Shown: positions 1 to 9,314 of the stretch, one piece after another
Layout of the letters: the number at the start of each line of letters is the position of its first letter
How positions within the stretch are numbered: the stretch's first letter is position 1
Assembly: GCF_001956295.1 (NCBI RefSeq)
Contig: NZ_MRTD01000001.1
Span: forward strand, 372,001-436,000
DNA: 64,000 nt
Source: Paenibacillus sp. FSL A5-0031
GTDB taxonomy: Bacteria > Bacillota > Bacilli > Paenibacillales > Paenibacillaceae
Direction of reading: 5' to 3'
The notes under the pieces: generated by a model
What the model saw: only the letters and a program-made list of their open reading frames with translations
What the model was told of the DNA's origin: nothing
Database searches by the model: none
Position numbers and translations under genes: made by a program

Positions 1-2444
1 CTGCGCTATTGCTAATTGAAACGGTAAAAAAGCTTCGCAAATTGCCGCTGCTTACTTTGCAGCGGCTTTCCACGCTTGTAGATGACGGCAGCGATTTGAG
101 CTGGTTTATTAAGCATACTGGGCAGCAGATGGAATATAGTACCGTATTTGAATCGAATGAATATGACTATTTTAATCAATTTGCATTGAAGGTTCGCGAA
201 TGGAGCGATGAACAGCCTCCGCGCTCAGGCGGTACAAGCGTGCTGCCATTAACGGATGTTTCATTTGACAATTATTTAGCTGATGTAAGACAACGCTTCG
301 AACAGAAATTTGAGAATTATGAGGAAAGAGAAGCGCAGGTAGCCATGTTTCAAGAGGTGTACAGCGCTCTAAATCAGAATCAGCATCTACTTATAGAAGC
401 AGGTACAGGAACAGGGAAGTCGCTTGGTTATTTAATTCCTGCGCTTTATTATGGCATTCAGAACGGCAAAAAAGTTGTCGTTAGCACACATACAATCAAT
501 TTGCAGGAGCAGCTTCGTCAACGCGATTTGCCATTGCTTGAGGAAATACTGCCATTTGAGTTTAGAGCTTCGATCTTTAAAGGCAGAGGGAATTATTTAT
601 GCTTGCGCAAATTTGAAGGTAAAATCAACACAAAAGATCTTGTATCGCCGATTGAGGATACGGTTACAGCTGCTCAAATGGTCGTATGGCTTGGAGAAAC
701 GGAAACTGGCGATCAGGAAGAGCTTAACTTCGGCAATAAGGGAGCTGAGTTTTGGTCTACGGTAGCGAGTGATACGGATTCATGTTTAAATCGAGCTTGT
801 CCTTGGTTCAAAAGATGTTTTTATCATCGCGCGAAGCATGAAGCAAACATTGCTGATGTTACGATAACGAATCATTCCATGTTATTTACGGATGTTCAAG
901 CAGATCATCGATTATTGCCTTCCTATACTCATCTCATTATTGATGAAGCACATCATGTGGAAGAGGTAGCCGGCAAGCATCTAGGTATGCAAATTAACTA
1001 CTTCTCTTTGACGCAGGCTGTTCTTCGGCTTTATAAAGATGCGCGCTCCGGATTATTGCCTGGGCTTCGCCAGAAGCTTATGTATGAGGACGACGCACAT
1101 CAAGCTTCCTGGTTAGAGACGATTGATACCGTTATTCCTATTTTCCAAGAGATTAAGGAGCACTGGGATAAGCTGTTTGAAATGTTTTATAGCTTTACGT
1201 CAACTTCATCGGATGGACCAACCGAGAATGGTCAGTCGGTATGCCGGCTTAAGAAAAACGAGCTTCCTGCAGGCTGGGAGGACGGCGTTACGGTTGAAGG
1301 AAATATCCACACTGAACTTAACCGAGTCATTCGAACTGTCGATAAGATGGTTACCGATATTAAAGACCGTGTTGACGATTCCGGTGTTCAAGCGATAATA
1401 ACGGATTTAAATGGAGCGGTACGCGATTTGTCTCGACTTAAGGATGAGCTTAGAACGTTTATCACCTTAGAGCTTGCGGAATCCGTATTTTGGATCGAGG
1501 CAAGCAGTGTATACCGTTACAGATCTGTACAGCTATACGGTGTCCCAGTAGATGTAAGCGCTCAGCTGCAAAAATATTTTTTTGATGTCAAAGAGAGTAT
1601 CGTATTAACCTCTGCGACGTTATCTGTGCAAAAATCTTTTCAATACGCGGAGGAGCAGCTTGGGTTAACTGGATACGAACAGCAGGGCAGGCTTAAAACC
1701 GTTCAATTGCCATCACCGTTTAATTACCGGGAACAGGCATTAGTTGTCATTCCACGCAACTTTCCAGTACTCAAGGGAGCAGCTGTAGATGACACCTACT
1801 TGGATATGCTTGTAAAATCGCTTTCCGATGCTGCAAAGGAAACGAAGGGCAGAATGCTTGTACTGTTCACGTCCTATCGCATGCTAAGGCAGGTTTACGA
1901 GCCGCTTAAAGAGCTTTTAAGCGTTGCAGGTATTCAAGTGCTCGGACAAGGAATAGACAGCGGCAACCGCACGAAGCTTACAAGACGTTTCCGTCAAACG
2001 CCAGAGTCCGTTTTACTCGGCACGAGCAGCTTCTGGGAAGGTGTAGATATACCCGGAGAAGCTCTGATTTGCCTTGCCATCGTTCGTTTGCCATTCCAAC
2101 CGCCTAATCACCCCTTAGTGGAGGCAAAAGCCGAGATGCTGCAGCGGCAGAAACAAAATCCTTTTATGAAATTGTCGATACCCCAAGCCGTCATTCGCTT
2201 TAAACAAGGCTTTGGGCGCCTAGTGAGGACTTCACAAGACAAAGGGATTGTAATCATATATGATACAAGAGTAATTGACACTTACTACGGTAAACACTTT
2301 TTATATTCACTGCCAGGACCAAAAATCGAAACGATGCATATGGATCAAATGGTCGTGCGAATGAGAGAATGGTTAACGGATGAAAATGCAGCATTGCCGC
2401 AGGAAAATCAAGCTGTGTCTAGCGAAGAGGAGGAAAAACGATGA
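1..2444 (+). CDS. dinG: DinG-type ATP-dependent DNA helicase (5' end outside window)
   Basis: Superfamily 2 helicase of the XPD/DinG group, acting in DNA repair and in unwinding damaged or structured DNA. The frame is open to the left edge with no stop, and family members in Bacilli carry an N-terminal 3'-5' exonuclease-like domain of about 200 residues; only its end seems present here, so the gene starts upstream. Counting from the first in-window TTG at 9, Walker A (GTGTGKS) lies at residues 132-138 and the DEAH box at 312-315. Four cysteines at 198, 259, 264 and 270 reproduce the C-x(n)-C-x4-C-x5-C spacing of the iron-sulfur cluster in E. coli DinG, so the cluster is probably kept; some Firmicute DinG proteins lack it. 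The stop overlaps the rex start by 4 bases (ATGA), implying translational coupling. Confidence 0.93.
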   Translation, partial: ALLLIETVKKLRKLPLLTLQRLSTLVDDGSDLSWFIKHTGQQMEYSTVFESNEYDYFNQFALKVREWSDEQPPRSGGTSVLPLTDVSFDNYLADVRQRFEQKFENYEEREAQVAMFQEVYSALNQNQHLLIEAGTGTGKSLGYLIPALYYGIQNGKKVVVSTHTINLQEQLRQRDLPLLEEILPFEFRASIFKGRGNYLCLRKFEGKINTKDLVSPIEDTVTAAQMVVWLGETETGDQEELNFGNKGAEFWSTVASDTDSCLNRACPWFKRCFYHRAKHEANIADVTITNHSMLFTDVQADHRLLPSYTHLIIDEAHHVEEVAGKHLGMQINYFSLTQAVLRLYKDARSGLLPGLRQKLMYEDDAHQASWLETIDTVIPIFQEIKEHWDKLFEMFYSFTSTSSDGPTENGQSVCRLKKNELPAGWEDGVTVEGNIHTELNRVIRTVDKMVTDIKDRVDDSGVQAIITDLNGAVRDLSRLKDELRTFITLELAESVFWIEASSVYRYRSVQLYGVPVDVSAQLQKYFFDVKESIVLTSATLSVQKSFQYAEEQLGLTGYEQQGRLKTVQLPSPFNYREQALVVIPRNFPVLKGAAVDDTYLDMLVKSLSDAAKETKGRMLVLFTSYRMLRQVYEPLKELLSVAGIQVLGQGIDSGNRTKLTRRFRQTPESVLLGTSSFWEGVDIPGEALICLAIVRLPFQPPNHPLVEAKAEMLQRQKQNPFMKLSIPQAVIRFKQGFGRLVRTSQDKGIVIIYDTRVIDTYYGKHFLYSLPGPKIETMHMDQMVVRMREWLTDENAALPQENQAVSSEEEEKR

Positions 2445-3097
2445 AGCAGACGAAAATATCGGAGGCTGTCGTCAGAAGGCTTCCCGTTTATTTGCAAGTA
2501 CTAAATGAAATGCTTAATCGTGAGATTCAGACCATTTCTTCGCAGGATTTAGGCACAAAGCTTGATTTAAATCCTGCTCAGATTCGTAAAGATCTCGCTT
2601 ATTTCGGAGAGTTTGGACGGAAAGGCGTAGGCTACGATGTTGTATATTTAATTGAGAAGATACGTCAAATTTTAAAGGTTGATCAGACGATAAAGGTTGC
2701 GTTGGTTGGAGCGGGCAATCTAGGTCATGCCTTATGCAATTACAATAAATACTCCAAGGATAATATGCAAATTACCGCCGTGTTCGATGTACATCCGAGC
2801 AAAATCGGAACGAGCATTAATAATTTGATTGTAATGCCGATGAGCGAGCTTGCTGCAACGGTTGCAGAGCAAAATATTCGGATCGGCATCATTACCGTTC
2901 CAGCATTTGAAGCACAAAATGTAGCTAATCAATTTGTCGAAGCAGGCATAGAAGGAATATTGAATTTTGCCCCTGCTATTCTACGAGTACCGGATGAAAT
3001 GCGAATACATAATGCTGATTTCACAAGGGAATTGCTTAGCTTAGCCTATTATTTAGCCAAAGAGGGAGAGACGCAGGATGAGTCAGATTTGGATTGA
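2441..3097 (+). CDS. rex: Redox-sensing transcriptional repressor Rex
   Basis: Rex binds NADH/NAD+ and represses fermentation and respiration genes when NADH is low relative to NAD+. The 218-residue length is typical. Residues 1-80 form the winged-helix DNA-binding domain, containing the family stretch QIRKDLAYFGEFGRKGVGY (47-65). A Rossmann nucleotide site GAGNLG follows at 90-95. The gene sits between dinG (4-base overlap) and mtaD (20-base overlap), so it is part of one transcript. Rex could in principle act on the nearby hbd-like gene and ackA, but no Rex operator was identified there by eye, so that link is only an inference. Confidence 0.95.
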   Translation: MKQTKISEAVVRRLPVYLQVLNEMLNREIQTISSQDLGTKLDLNPAQIRKDLAYFGEFGRKGVGYDVVYLIEKIRQILKVDQTIKVALVGAGNLGHALCNYNKYSKDNMQITAVFDVHPSKIGTSINNLIVMPMSELAATVAEQNIRIGIITVPAFEAQNVANQFVEAGIEGILNFAPAILRVPDEMRIHNADFTRELLSLAYYLAKEGETQDESDLD

Positions 3098-4379
3098 AAA
3101 TGGTTTGTTTATAACGATGGATGATGAAAATCCATCATTTAGAGGACATATGGTCGTAACCGATGATCGGATTAGTTATATAGGTACAACTGTTCCTGAG
3201 CAGCTTTCTGACACGGTGCAAAAAATAGACGGCAGCAAGCTTGCTTTTATGCCAGGTCTTATTAATACTCACGGACATGCGGCGATGAGCTTGCTTCGCG
3301 GATATTCCGATGATCAAAATTTGCAGGTATGGCTGGAACAGAAAATGTGGCCAATGGAAGGCAAATATGTTGATCAAGATACACGTGCAGGAAGTGCTCT
3401 GGCGATCGTTGAAATGCTGAAATCAGGTACAACAGCTTTTGTTGATATGTATGATCGCATGGATCAAGTTGCTCAAATGGTTGAGCAAAGCGGTATCCGC
3501 GGTGTTTTGACAAGAGGAGTTATCGGACTATGCCCTCCTGATGTACAAGAAGCAAAGCTTGCTGAAGCAATTGCTTTTGCTCGTGATTGGAACGGGAAAG
3601 CCGATGGACGTATCACTACAATGATTTCTCCGCACGCGCCTTATACATGTCCACCAGCGTATATTGAACGATTTGTACAAGCGGCTCATGATTTTGATTT
3701 GCCTTTGCATACGCATATGTCGGAGACGATAGCGGAAGTAGAACAAAACGTGCGTGATTATGGACTTCGTCCGGTCGAACATTTGGATCGGTTAGGCTTC
3801 TTCTCACGTCCTGCACTTGTTGCGCATGCCGTGCATCTGAATGATGCGGAGATCGAGCTGCTTGCTGCTAAAGGAGTTGCGGTTTCACATAATCCTGTAA
3901 GCAATCTTAAGCTTGCTAGCGGCATTGCACGCGTTCCTGATTTGATTCGCGCAGGTGTTACAGTATCGCTTGGAACAGATAGTGTGGCAAGCAACAACAA
4001 TCTTGATTTATTTGAGGAAATTCGATTCGCGGCTTTGCTTCATAAAGGTGTATCTGGAGATCCTACTGCTATCCCTGCTCTGGAAGCGTTGAAGCTTGGT
4101 ACTGTGAATGGGGCAAAATCCATTTGGCAAGAGAAGAGCCTTGGTAGCCTAAAAGCAGGCATGAAGGCAGATTTCATCGCTATTGATATTGAACAGCCGC
4201 ATTTCTACCCTCAGACGGATATCGTATCACATTTGGTCTACTCAGGTTCAGGCCGCGATGTGCGGCATGTATGGATTGATGGAAGACAAGTATTGAAAAA
4301 CGGCGAATGCACTTGGCTTGATGAGGAGAAAATTCGTTACGAGGCACAAGCGAGCTTTGATCGCTTGCTGCAAGCTTAA
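3078..4379 (+). CDS. mtaD: 5-methylthioadenosine / S-adenosylhomocysteine deaminase
   Basis: Metal-dependent amidohydrolase that deaminates 5'-methylthioadenosine and S-adenosylhomocysteine. At 433 residues it matches the MtaD/TrzN-like family. The metal ligand motif HxH is seen in NTHGHAAMSLLRG (His65, His67). Further ligands lie in HTHMSE (211-216) and in the LGTDSVASNNNLDLFEE stretch that carries the catalytic aspartate. The ATG at 3078 lies inside the end of rex (20-base overlap), behind a GGGAGAGACGCAGG region serving as ribosome binding site. The stop codon TAA shares its last base with the ATG at 4379 of the next gene. The window also holds MtnE, MtnW, MtnX, MtnB and MtnU, so the organism probably handles methylthioadenosine by more than one route. 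Exact substrate preference cannot be read from sequence. Confidence 0.88.
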   Translation: MSQIWIENGLFITMDDENPSFRGHMVVTDDRISYIGTTVPEQLSDTVQKIDGSKLAFMPGLINTHGHAAMSLLRGYSDDQNLQVWLEQKMWPMEGKYVDQDTRAGSALAIVEMLKSGTTAFVDMYDRMDQVAQMVEQSGIRGVLTRGVIGLCPPDVQEAKLAEAIAFARDWNGKADGRITTMISPHAPYTCPPAYIERFVQAAHDFDLPLHTHMSETIAEVEQNVRDYGLRPVEHLDRLGFFSRPALVAHAVHLNDAEIELLAAKGVAVSHNPVSNLKLASGIARVPDLIRAGVTVSLGTDSVASNNNLDLFEEIRFAALLHKGVSGDPTAIPALEALKLGTVNGAKSIWQEKSLGSLKAGMKADFIAIDIEQPHFYPQTDIVSHLVYSGSGRDVRHVWIDGRQVLKNGECTWLDEEKIRYEAQASFDRLLQA

Positions 4380-4909
4380 TGCGAGCAACAGCAAGGAAAC
4401 GCAAGCCGTTTATGACACTTAAGCGATGGTTGTTGTTAATTACAGCATTCCTCTTGCTGCTTTTAACCGTTTCCTTTATCTATTTCCGTGAAGTTCAGTC
4501 GCCTGAGTGGACAGCAATTAGTGCGGCGAAGGAACAAGCGACTAAAGCAGCTGATCTTACGGAGATAGAAAAGGTACATCATCATATATGGCAAAAAAAC
4601 AGTTGGGTCGTTGAAGGCATTAATCAACAGGATGAACATGTATACGTATGGCTGACTGAGAAGCAGCAGCCAGTTATCATGAAAGCGTCGGAAGGCATTT
4701 CTGAGAAGTCACTCAAAGATGATTTCATCAGCAAGAGGCCATTGGCAGAAATAAAGAGAATTCAGCCAGGTCTGCTTGATGACAAAACGGTGTGGGAAAT
4801 CTATTATAATGACGGTGAAAAGCCTGATCATTACCGATATGATTTTTACCGCTTTGATGACGGTGCATTCATTGATTCTTATACATTACCAGCAAAAACG
4901 GGGCCGTAA
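4379..4909 (+). CDS. tseB: DUF5590 membrane-anchored protein, TseB/YpmB type
   Basis: Single-pass membrane protein with a short basic N-terminus, a transmembrane helix (about residues 13-32, LKRWLLLITAFLLLLLTVSF) and an extracytoplasmic domain rich in charged and aromatic residues. Length, position after dinG and upstream of dnaD, and the pattern around VWEIYYNDGEKPDHYRYDFY match B. subtilis YpmB, renamed TseB, which modulates cell elongation with penicillin-binding protein PBP2A. The ATG at 4379 overlaps the mtaD stop (TAATG). An in-frame ATG at 4412, directly before TLKRWLL, is an alternative start that would give a more usual short N-terminus. The stop codon lies in the loop of the following terminator hairpin. 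Confidence 0.75.
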   Translation: MRATARKRKPFMTLKRWLLLITAFLLLLLTVSFIYFREVQSPEWTAISAAKEQATKAADLTEIEKVHHHIWQKNSWVVEGINQQDEHVYVWLTEKQQPVIMKASEGISEKSLKDDFISKRPLAEIKRIQPGLLDDKTVWEIYYNDGEKPDHYRYDFYRFDDGAFIDSYTLPAKTGP

Positions 4910-4925
4910 GGCTCCGTTTCCTTTT
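4896..4925 (+). terminator. Rho-independent terminator overlapping the tseB stop
   Basis: A 10-base stem (AAACGGGGCC / GGCTCCGTTT, one G-U pair) with loop GTAA is followed by CCTTTTATT. The loop contains the tseB stop codon, so the left arm is still coding. It ends the dinG-rex-mtaD-tseB unit. Confidence 0.75.
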
Positions 4926-5023
4926 ATTGATGGACGATTCTTGCATAATTTCATGATATACTTTCGTATAGCGGAGTTGATATACGGAGTGTTCATAAAT
5001 ATATTGCAGGAGGGATTTTCATA

Positions 5024-5554
5024 ATGATGAGACCACGTGTGATTCCAATCGTGATTACTGCTGCAATTTCCGCTTCCGTTTTATTCGGAGGCTGGGCTGT
5101 ATATAATCAAGTGGCTGTAGCAGCTCCATTAGAGAAAGTAACAAAAGGCATTCAAGGTATTGTTTCTTCAGAAAAGCCTGTTATGGATCGCAATAAAGTA
5201 GCTATTTCTCTTGAATTAACGCCAGATGCAAATCTCCGGGACATCTATGAAAGTATTGCAGCTAACGGAAAAGATGTAGTTGGCAACCGTAAGCTTGAGC
5301 TTAATATAGAAGAAAAATCGAATAAGCAGCTTGAAGATCTGTGGTATGCTTCGATGTTTGAAGTTGCAGAGGCGATGGAGCGCAAAACCTACTCCCATAT
5401 TCCAGATGCGATGAAAGAAGCTGCAAAATCCATGAAAGATGTCACCGTGACAACTGAAATGGATGATACGAATGTGTATATTACGATTAAAAATAGTGAA
5501 GCGGTGAAATATATCGTCCTGCCACGCACGCCTAACCAATTGGAGGCATGGTAA
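5024..5554 (+). CDS. Membrane-anchored extracytoplasmic protein of unknown function
   Basis: A 176-residue protein not recognised as a named family. One hydrophobic segment (about residues 6-33, VIPIVITAAISASVLFGGWA) is either an uncleaved anchor or a signal peptide ending near AVAAP. The remaining 140 residues look like a soluble alpha/beta domain facing outside. The start ATGATG at 5024 has a strong ribosome binding site (GCAGGAGGGATTTTCATA). An extended -10 element (TGATATACT, ending at 4962) lies upstream, so the gene may open its own transcript after the tseB terminator. Its stop is one base before the ATG of the FtsH-like gene, so the two are almost certainly co-expressed. A role as partner or adaptor of that protease is an inference from position and topology. 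Confidence 0.8.
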   Translation: MMRPRVIPIVITAAISASVLFGGWAVYNQVAVAAPLEKVTKGIQGIVSSEKPVMDRNKVAISLELTPDANLRDIYESIAANGKDVVGNRKLELNIEEKSNKQLEDLWYASMFEVAEAMERKTYSHIPDAMKEAAKSMKDVTVTTEMDDTNVYITIKNSEAVKYIVLPRTPNQLEAW

Positions 5555-5555
5555 T

Positions 5556-7049
5556 ATGATGAAATATGGCAAAGAAATTGCGATAGGCTTACTTCCTGTA
5601 CTTATTGCTTTTTTTATATATATTGGACAAAATGTTGTTCCCATCGTATTGCTGGGCGTGTTAGGCTTTGCCGTAGTTTATGCAGCACGAGGCAGAGGCA
5701 AGCTGACCGCGTTGTCTAGCCAGAAGCGGCGTTCTGAAGAGAAAATGACACCACTTACCTTTGAGGAAATTGGAGGTCAGGAGCGTGCCAAGCAGGAGCT
5801 TGTAGAAGCGCTTGATTTTCTCGTTCATCAAGAACAAATTGCTAAGCTTGGCATTCGTCCGTTAAAAGGCATCCTGCTTTCAGGCCCTCCAGGAACAGGA
5901 AAGACGCTGCTTGCTAAAGCAGCTGCTCAGTATACAGATTCGATTTACTTGGCTGCATCCGGCAGTGAGTTTGTTGAAATGTATGTCGGTGTAGGTGCAG
6001 GACGTATTCGCGACCTGTTCAAAGAGGCGCGTACAAAAGCGAATAAAGCGAAAAAAAGCAGTGCTGTTATTTTTATTGATGAGATTGAAGTTATTGGCGG
6101 TAAACGAGATGGCGGTCAGCAGCGCGAGTATGATCAAACCTTAAATCAGCTATTAACCGAGATGGATGGTATTTATGCAAATGAATCACCGCGTATTTTG
6201 TTAATTGCGGCTACTAACCGTAAGGAAATGCTCGATAGCGCTTTGCTCCGTCCAGGCCGTTTTGACAGGCACATCGGTGTTGAACTTCCTGATAAAAAGG
6301 GCAGATTGCATATTTTGAACATCCATGCAAAAAATAAACCTATCCGATCAGGCGTGAACTTAGAACGCATTGCAAGTGAATCCTTTGGTTTCTCAGGTGC
6401 GCAGCTAGAGAGCGTCATGAATGAAGCGGCGATTTATGCGATGCGCGAGAGCAGTGAAACCATCGCTGAACAGCATTTATCGATGGCTATTGATAAGGTT
6501 ATGATGGGTGAAAAAACGGATCGTGAGGCATCAAAAGAAGAGCGTGAACGGATTGCGCTTCATGAGCTCGGACATGCAATTATGGCAGAACTAATGCGTC
6601 CAGGCAGCGTGTCACAGGTTGCTTTGTCTCCGCGCGGTCAAGCGTTAGGTTATGTTCGTCACAATCCGCAGCAGGATCAATATTTGTACACAAAACAGTT
6701 CCTTAACGGTCAAATTATGATTGCATTAGGCGGAGCCGCCGCTGAGGAAATGTTTTATGGTGATCGGAGCACTGGATCAAGAGGTGACTTCGAACAATCG
6801 ATGAATATCGTCAAAACGTTAGTGGAATCGGGATTGACTGATCTTGGCATTATTGATTCTTCGATGATGACAAAAGATGGATGGGCAAGCATCAATCGAA
6901 CCATTTTGGATAAGCTGATGCTGCAAACAAAAGGTCTGCTTGAGTCGAATAGAGAAGTGTTTATCAAGTCTCTTGAGACACTTCTGCGTGAGGAAACATT
7001 GAGCGGAGATGAGTTTAGAAAGCTCTTTTCTTCCAATACAGCAGCATGA
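5556..7049 (+). CDS. FtsH-like AAA+ zinc metalloprotease lacking the usual ectodomain
   Basis: Membrane-bound AAA+ protease related to FtsH. Two predicted transmembrane segments (about residues 7-23 and 28-44) are separated by only a few residues, so the extracytoplasmic domain of about 70-80 residues found in ordinary FtsH is missing. Then come Walker A (SGPPGTGKT, 109-117), the pore loop FVEMYVGVGA (139-148), Walker B (VIFIDE, 171-176), the second region of homology (LLRPGRFDRHI, 230-240), the zinc motif HELGH (336-340; FtsH normally reads HEAGH) and the third ligand Asp411 in STGSRGDFEQ. At 497 residues it is over 100 shorter than FtsH. All catalytic residues are present, so it is probably active. 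It is likely a second, specialised paralogue. Substrates are unknown. Confidence 0.85.
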   Translation: MMKYGKEIAIGLLPVLIAFFIYIGQNVVPIVLLGVLGFAVVYAARGRGKLTALSSQKRRSEEKMTPLTFEEIGGQERAKQELVEALDFLVHQEQIAKLGIRPLKGILLSGPPGTGKTLLAKAAAQYTDSIYLAASGSEFVEMYVGVGAGRIRDLFKEARTKANKAKKSSAVIFIDEIEVIGGKRDGGQQREYDQTLNQLLTEMDGIYANESPRILLIAATNRKEMLDSALLRPGRFDRHIGVELPDKKGRLHILNIHAKNKPIRSGVNLERIASESFGFSGAQLESVMNEAAIYAMRESSETIAEQHLSMAIDKVMMGEKTDREASKEERERIALHELGHAIMAELMRPGSVSQVALSPRGQALGYVRHNPQQDQYLYTKQFLNGQIMIALGGAAAEEMFYGDRSTGSRGDFEQSMNIVKTLVESGLTDLGIIDSSMMTKDGWASINRTILDKLMLQTKGLLESNREVFIKSLETLLREETLSGDEFRKLFSSNTAA

Positions 7050-7072
7050 AGCGTTTACAATATTACAATTTG

Positions 7073-7104
7073 AAGGCGGAGTTGTCGTCCGCCTTCTTTT
7101 TTTG
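7073..7104 (+). terminator. Rho-independent terminator after the FtsH-like gene
   Basis: Perfect 9-bp stem GAAGGCGGA / TCCGCCTTC with a 7-base loop, followed by a run of seven T. Confidence 0.9.
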
Positions 7105-7199
7105 ATGAAATTCGTTATAATAAGATTGAACTATCTTTGCAGAGGAAACTTCTATTATGTTTTAAGAAGAATTCTCCCCACACTAAAGGAGCTAATACA

Positions 7200-8072
7200 T
7201 TGCATATCAAAACAGTTGGAGTTGTAGGAGTAGGCACGATGGGTCAAGGGATCGCGGAAATGCTTGCCTCCAAAGGATTGGATGTTATCATTATCGAGCG
7301 TTCGGACGATCGCCTAGATTATGGTAAACAAATGATTGAAGTAAGCTTGGATAAACAAATCGAGAAGTGGGCGCTCACGAATTCCGAGAAGAAGCTGATT
7401 ATGAATAGAATAGAGGCGACAACAAGCTACGAGAAGTTAGCGGATTGTGAGCTTGTTATTGAAACGATAACTGAAGATTTGGAATTGAAAAAAGCTGTAT
7501 TTGAACAAATTGATCAAATTTGCGGTCCAAATGTTATTTTAGCGAGCAATACATCTACTCTAAGCTTAACCGAGCTAGCCAGCTTTACGAAGCAGCCGAG
7601 CCGCGTAATTGGCATGCATTTTATTTATCCAGTATTCAAAATTGATCTGGTGGAAATTGTTCGTGGCCTTAAGACATCAGAGGAAACATTTCTACGTACG
7701 AAACATTTTGTGGAAGAGGTTATTCATAAAAAAGGAGTTATGGTATTTGAATCTCCTGGTTTCGTAACTACACGACTCATTTGCTTATTTATTAACGAAG
7801 CCTTGCATGTACTCGAGGAAGGGGTCGCTTCGGCTGAGGATATTGACAGCGCAATGCGTATCGGCTATTCCTTCCAGCATGGACCTTTTGAGATGTGTGA
7901 TCGTTTTGGTCTTGATTCCGTGTTGGCAGCCCTTGAGAGAATGTTCCGCGAGTATGGCGAGCTGAAATACCGTCCTTCGATCGTGCTGAAAAAAATGGTG
8001 CGCGCTGGACATCTCGGAGCCAAATCAGGAATCGGCTTCTTCAAATATGATACGGATGGGGATCGGATTTAA
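7200..8072 (+). CDS. 3-hydroxyacyl-CoA (3-hydroxybutyryl-CoA) dehydrogenase
   Basis: NAD-dependent dehydrogenase interconverting 3-hydroxyacyl-CoA and 3-oxoacyl-CoA, of the single-domain bacterial type (about 285 residues). The N-terminal Rossmann motif is GVVGVGTMGQGIAEML. ASNTSTLSLTELA, RVIGMHFIYPVFKIDLVEIVRG and the C-terminal helix domain with GPFEMCDRFGLD are family hallmarks. The frame is open back to 7137, but a TTG at 7200 has AAAGGAG eight bases upstream and places the Rossmann motif at the usual distance from the N-terminus (290 residues), so it is taken as the start. A TATAAT at 7117-7122 may be the -10 of its promoter. The gene abuts ackA without a gap, suggesting a link to acyl-CoA / overflow metabolism. 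Confidence 0.88.
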   Translation: MHIKTVGVVGVGTMGQGIAEMLASKGLDVIIIERSDDRLDYGKQMIEVSLDKQIEKWALTNSEKKLIMNRIEATTSYEKLADCELVIETITEDLELKKAVFEQIDQICGPNVILASNTSTLSLTELASFTKQPSRVIGMHFIYPVFKIDLVEIVRGLKTSEETFLRTKHFVEEVIHKKGVMVFESPGFVTTRLICLFINEALHVLEEGVASAEDIDSAMRIGYSFQHGPFEMCDRFGLDSVLAALERMFREYGELKYRPSIVLKKMVRAGHLGAKSGIGFFKYDTDGDRI

Positions 8073-9293
8073 ATGAAAGTACTCGTAATTAATGCAGGAA
8101 GTTCCTCTTTAAAATATCAGCTTTACAACATGCGTGACGAATCAGTTCTGGCAAGCGGACGCGTGGAACGTATCGGAATGGATTCTTCGATTGTTACTCA
8201 TGAACCAGTTGATAAGCCCGAGGTTCGTAAAGTTAGTGAAATATTGGATCATGTTGCTGCTGTTAAGCAGGTTATCAATATGCTTACCAACCCGGAGTTC
8301 GGAGCGATCGCTAATCTGAACGAAATCGAAGCTGTAGGCCATCGTATCGTTCATGGCGGCGAGGCATTTAGCAGTTCAGTGCTTGTAACACAAGAGGTCA
8401 AGCTCGAGATTCGTCGATTGTTTGATTTGGCGCCGCTTCATAACCCAGCGCATATGATGGGTATTTTGGCAGTAGAAACAAATTTGCCTGATGTACCTCA
8501 AGCGGTAGTATTCGATACGGCATTCCATCAAAGCATGCCGAATACATCGTATTTATATCCAATTCCTACTGTGCTATACCGTCGTCACAAGGTTCGCAGA
8601 TATGGTTTTCATGGAACGTCTCATTCCTATGTGAGCGCTCATGCAGCAGAGTATTTGCAAAAACCATTGGAATCAATCAAAATGATTACTTGCCACATCG
8701 GAAACGGTGCAAGCTGTACAGCCATTTTGAACGGCAAGTCCTTTGATACAAGTATGGGAATGACCCCGCTTGAAGGTCTTATGATGGGTACCCGGAGCGG
8801 AGATATTGATCCAGCTATCGTGCCATTTGTTATGAATAAAGAGGAATTGACTTTAAATGAAGTTAATTCTATGCTGAACAAACATAGCGGTATGCTGGCG
8901 ATTTCCGGTATTAGCAGCGATATGCGCGAGGTAACAGAGGCGATGCTTGAAGGCGACAAAAACGCAAAGCTTGCTTTTGATATGTATGCTTATCGAGTTA
9001 GAAAATATATTGGCGCATATGCCGCGGCGATGAACGGTGTAGATACGATTGTGTTCACTGCTGGAGTTGGTGAAAATTCTGTCGCTCTGCGCAAAGCGAT
9101 ATGCGAGGGCATTTCATTCTTGGGTGTTGAGCTAGATGAAGAGCGCAATTCAGAGCGCCGCAAAGATATTCGTGAGATTACGACGGACAGCTCTCGCATT
9201 AAAGTTTTAGTTGTTCCAACGAATGAGGAGCTCCTCATCGCAAGAGACACGTATAACTTAGTTAAGCAAAAGGATACGTCTGCACAGGCGTAG
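8073..9293 (+). CDS. ackA: Acetate kinase
   Basis: Forms ATP and acetate from acetyl phosphate and ADP, or the reverse. At 406 residues it has family length. Visible ASKHA-fold signatures are VINAGSSSLKYQLY at the N-terminus, GHRIVHGGE, VFDTAFHQSMP, RYGFHGTSHSYV, CHIGNGASC, GLMMGTRSGDIDP and FTAGVGENS. The ATG starts directly after the TAA of the dehydrogenase gene, so translation is probably coupled. No phosphotransacetylase gene is nearby. Butyrate kinase is less likely because the length and the CHIGNG and GTRSGDIDP motifs fit AckA. Confidence 0.95.
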   Translation: MKVLVINAGSSSLKYQLYNMRDESVLASGRVERIGMDSSIVTHEPVDKPEVRKVSEILDHVAAVKQVINMLTNPEFGAIANLNEIEAVGHRIVHGGEAFSSSVLVTQEVKLEIRRLFDLAPLHNPAHMMGILAVETNLPDVPQAVVFDTAFHQSMPNTSYLYPIPTVLYRRHKVRRYGFHGTSHSYVSAHAAEYLQKPLESIKMITCHIGNGASCTAILNGKSFDTSMGMTPLEGLMMGTRSGDIDPAIVPFVMNKEELTLNEVNSMLNKHSGMLAISGISSDMREVTEAMLEGDKNAKLAFDMYAYRVRKYIGAYAAAMNGVDTIVFTAGVGENSVALRKAICEGISFLGVELDEERNSERRKDIREITTDSSRIKVLVVPTNEELLIARDTYNLVKQKDTSAQA

Positions 9294-9314
9294 TCGTATA
9301 GGAGGCAGCTGGCA

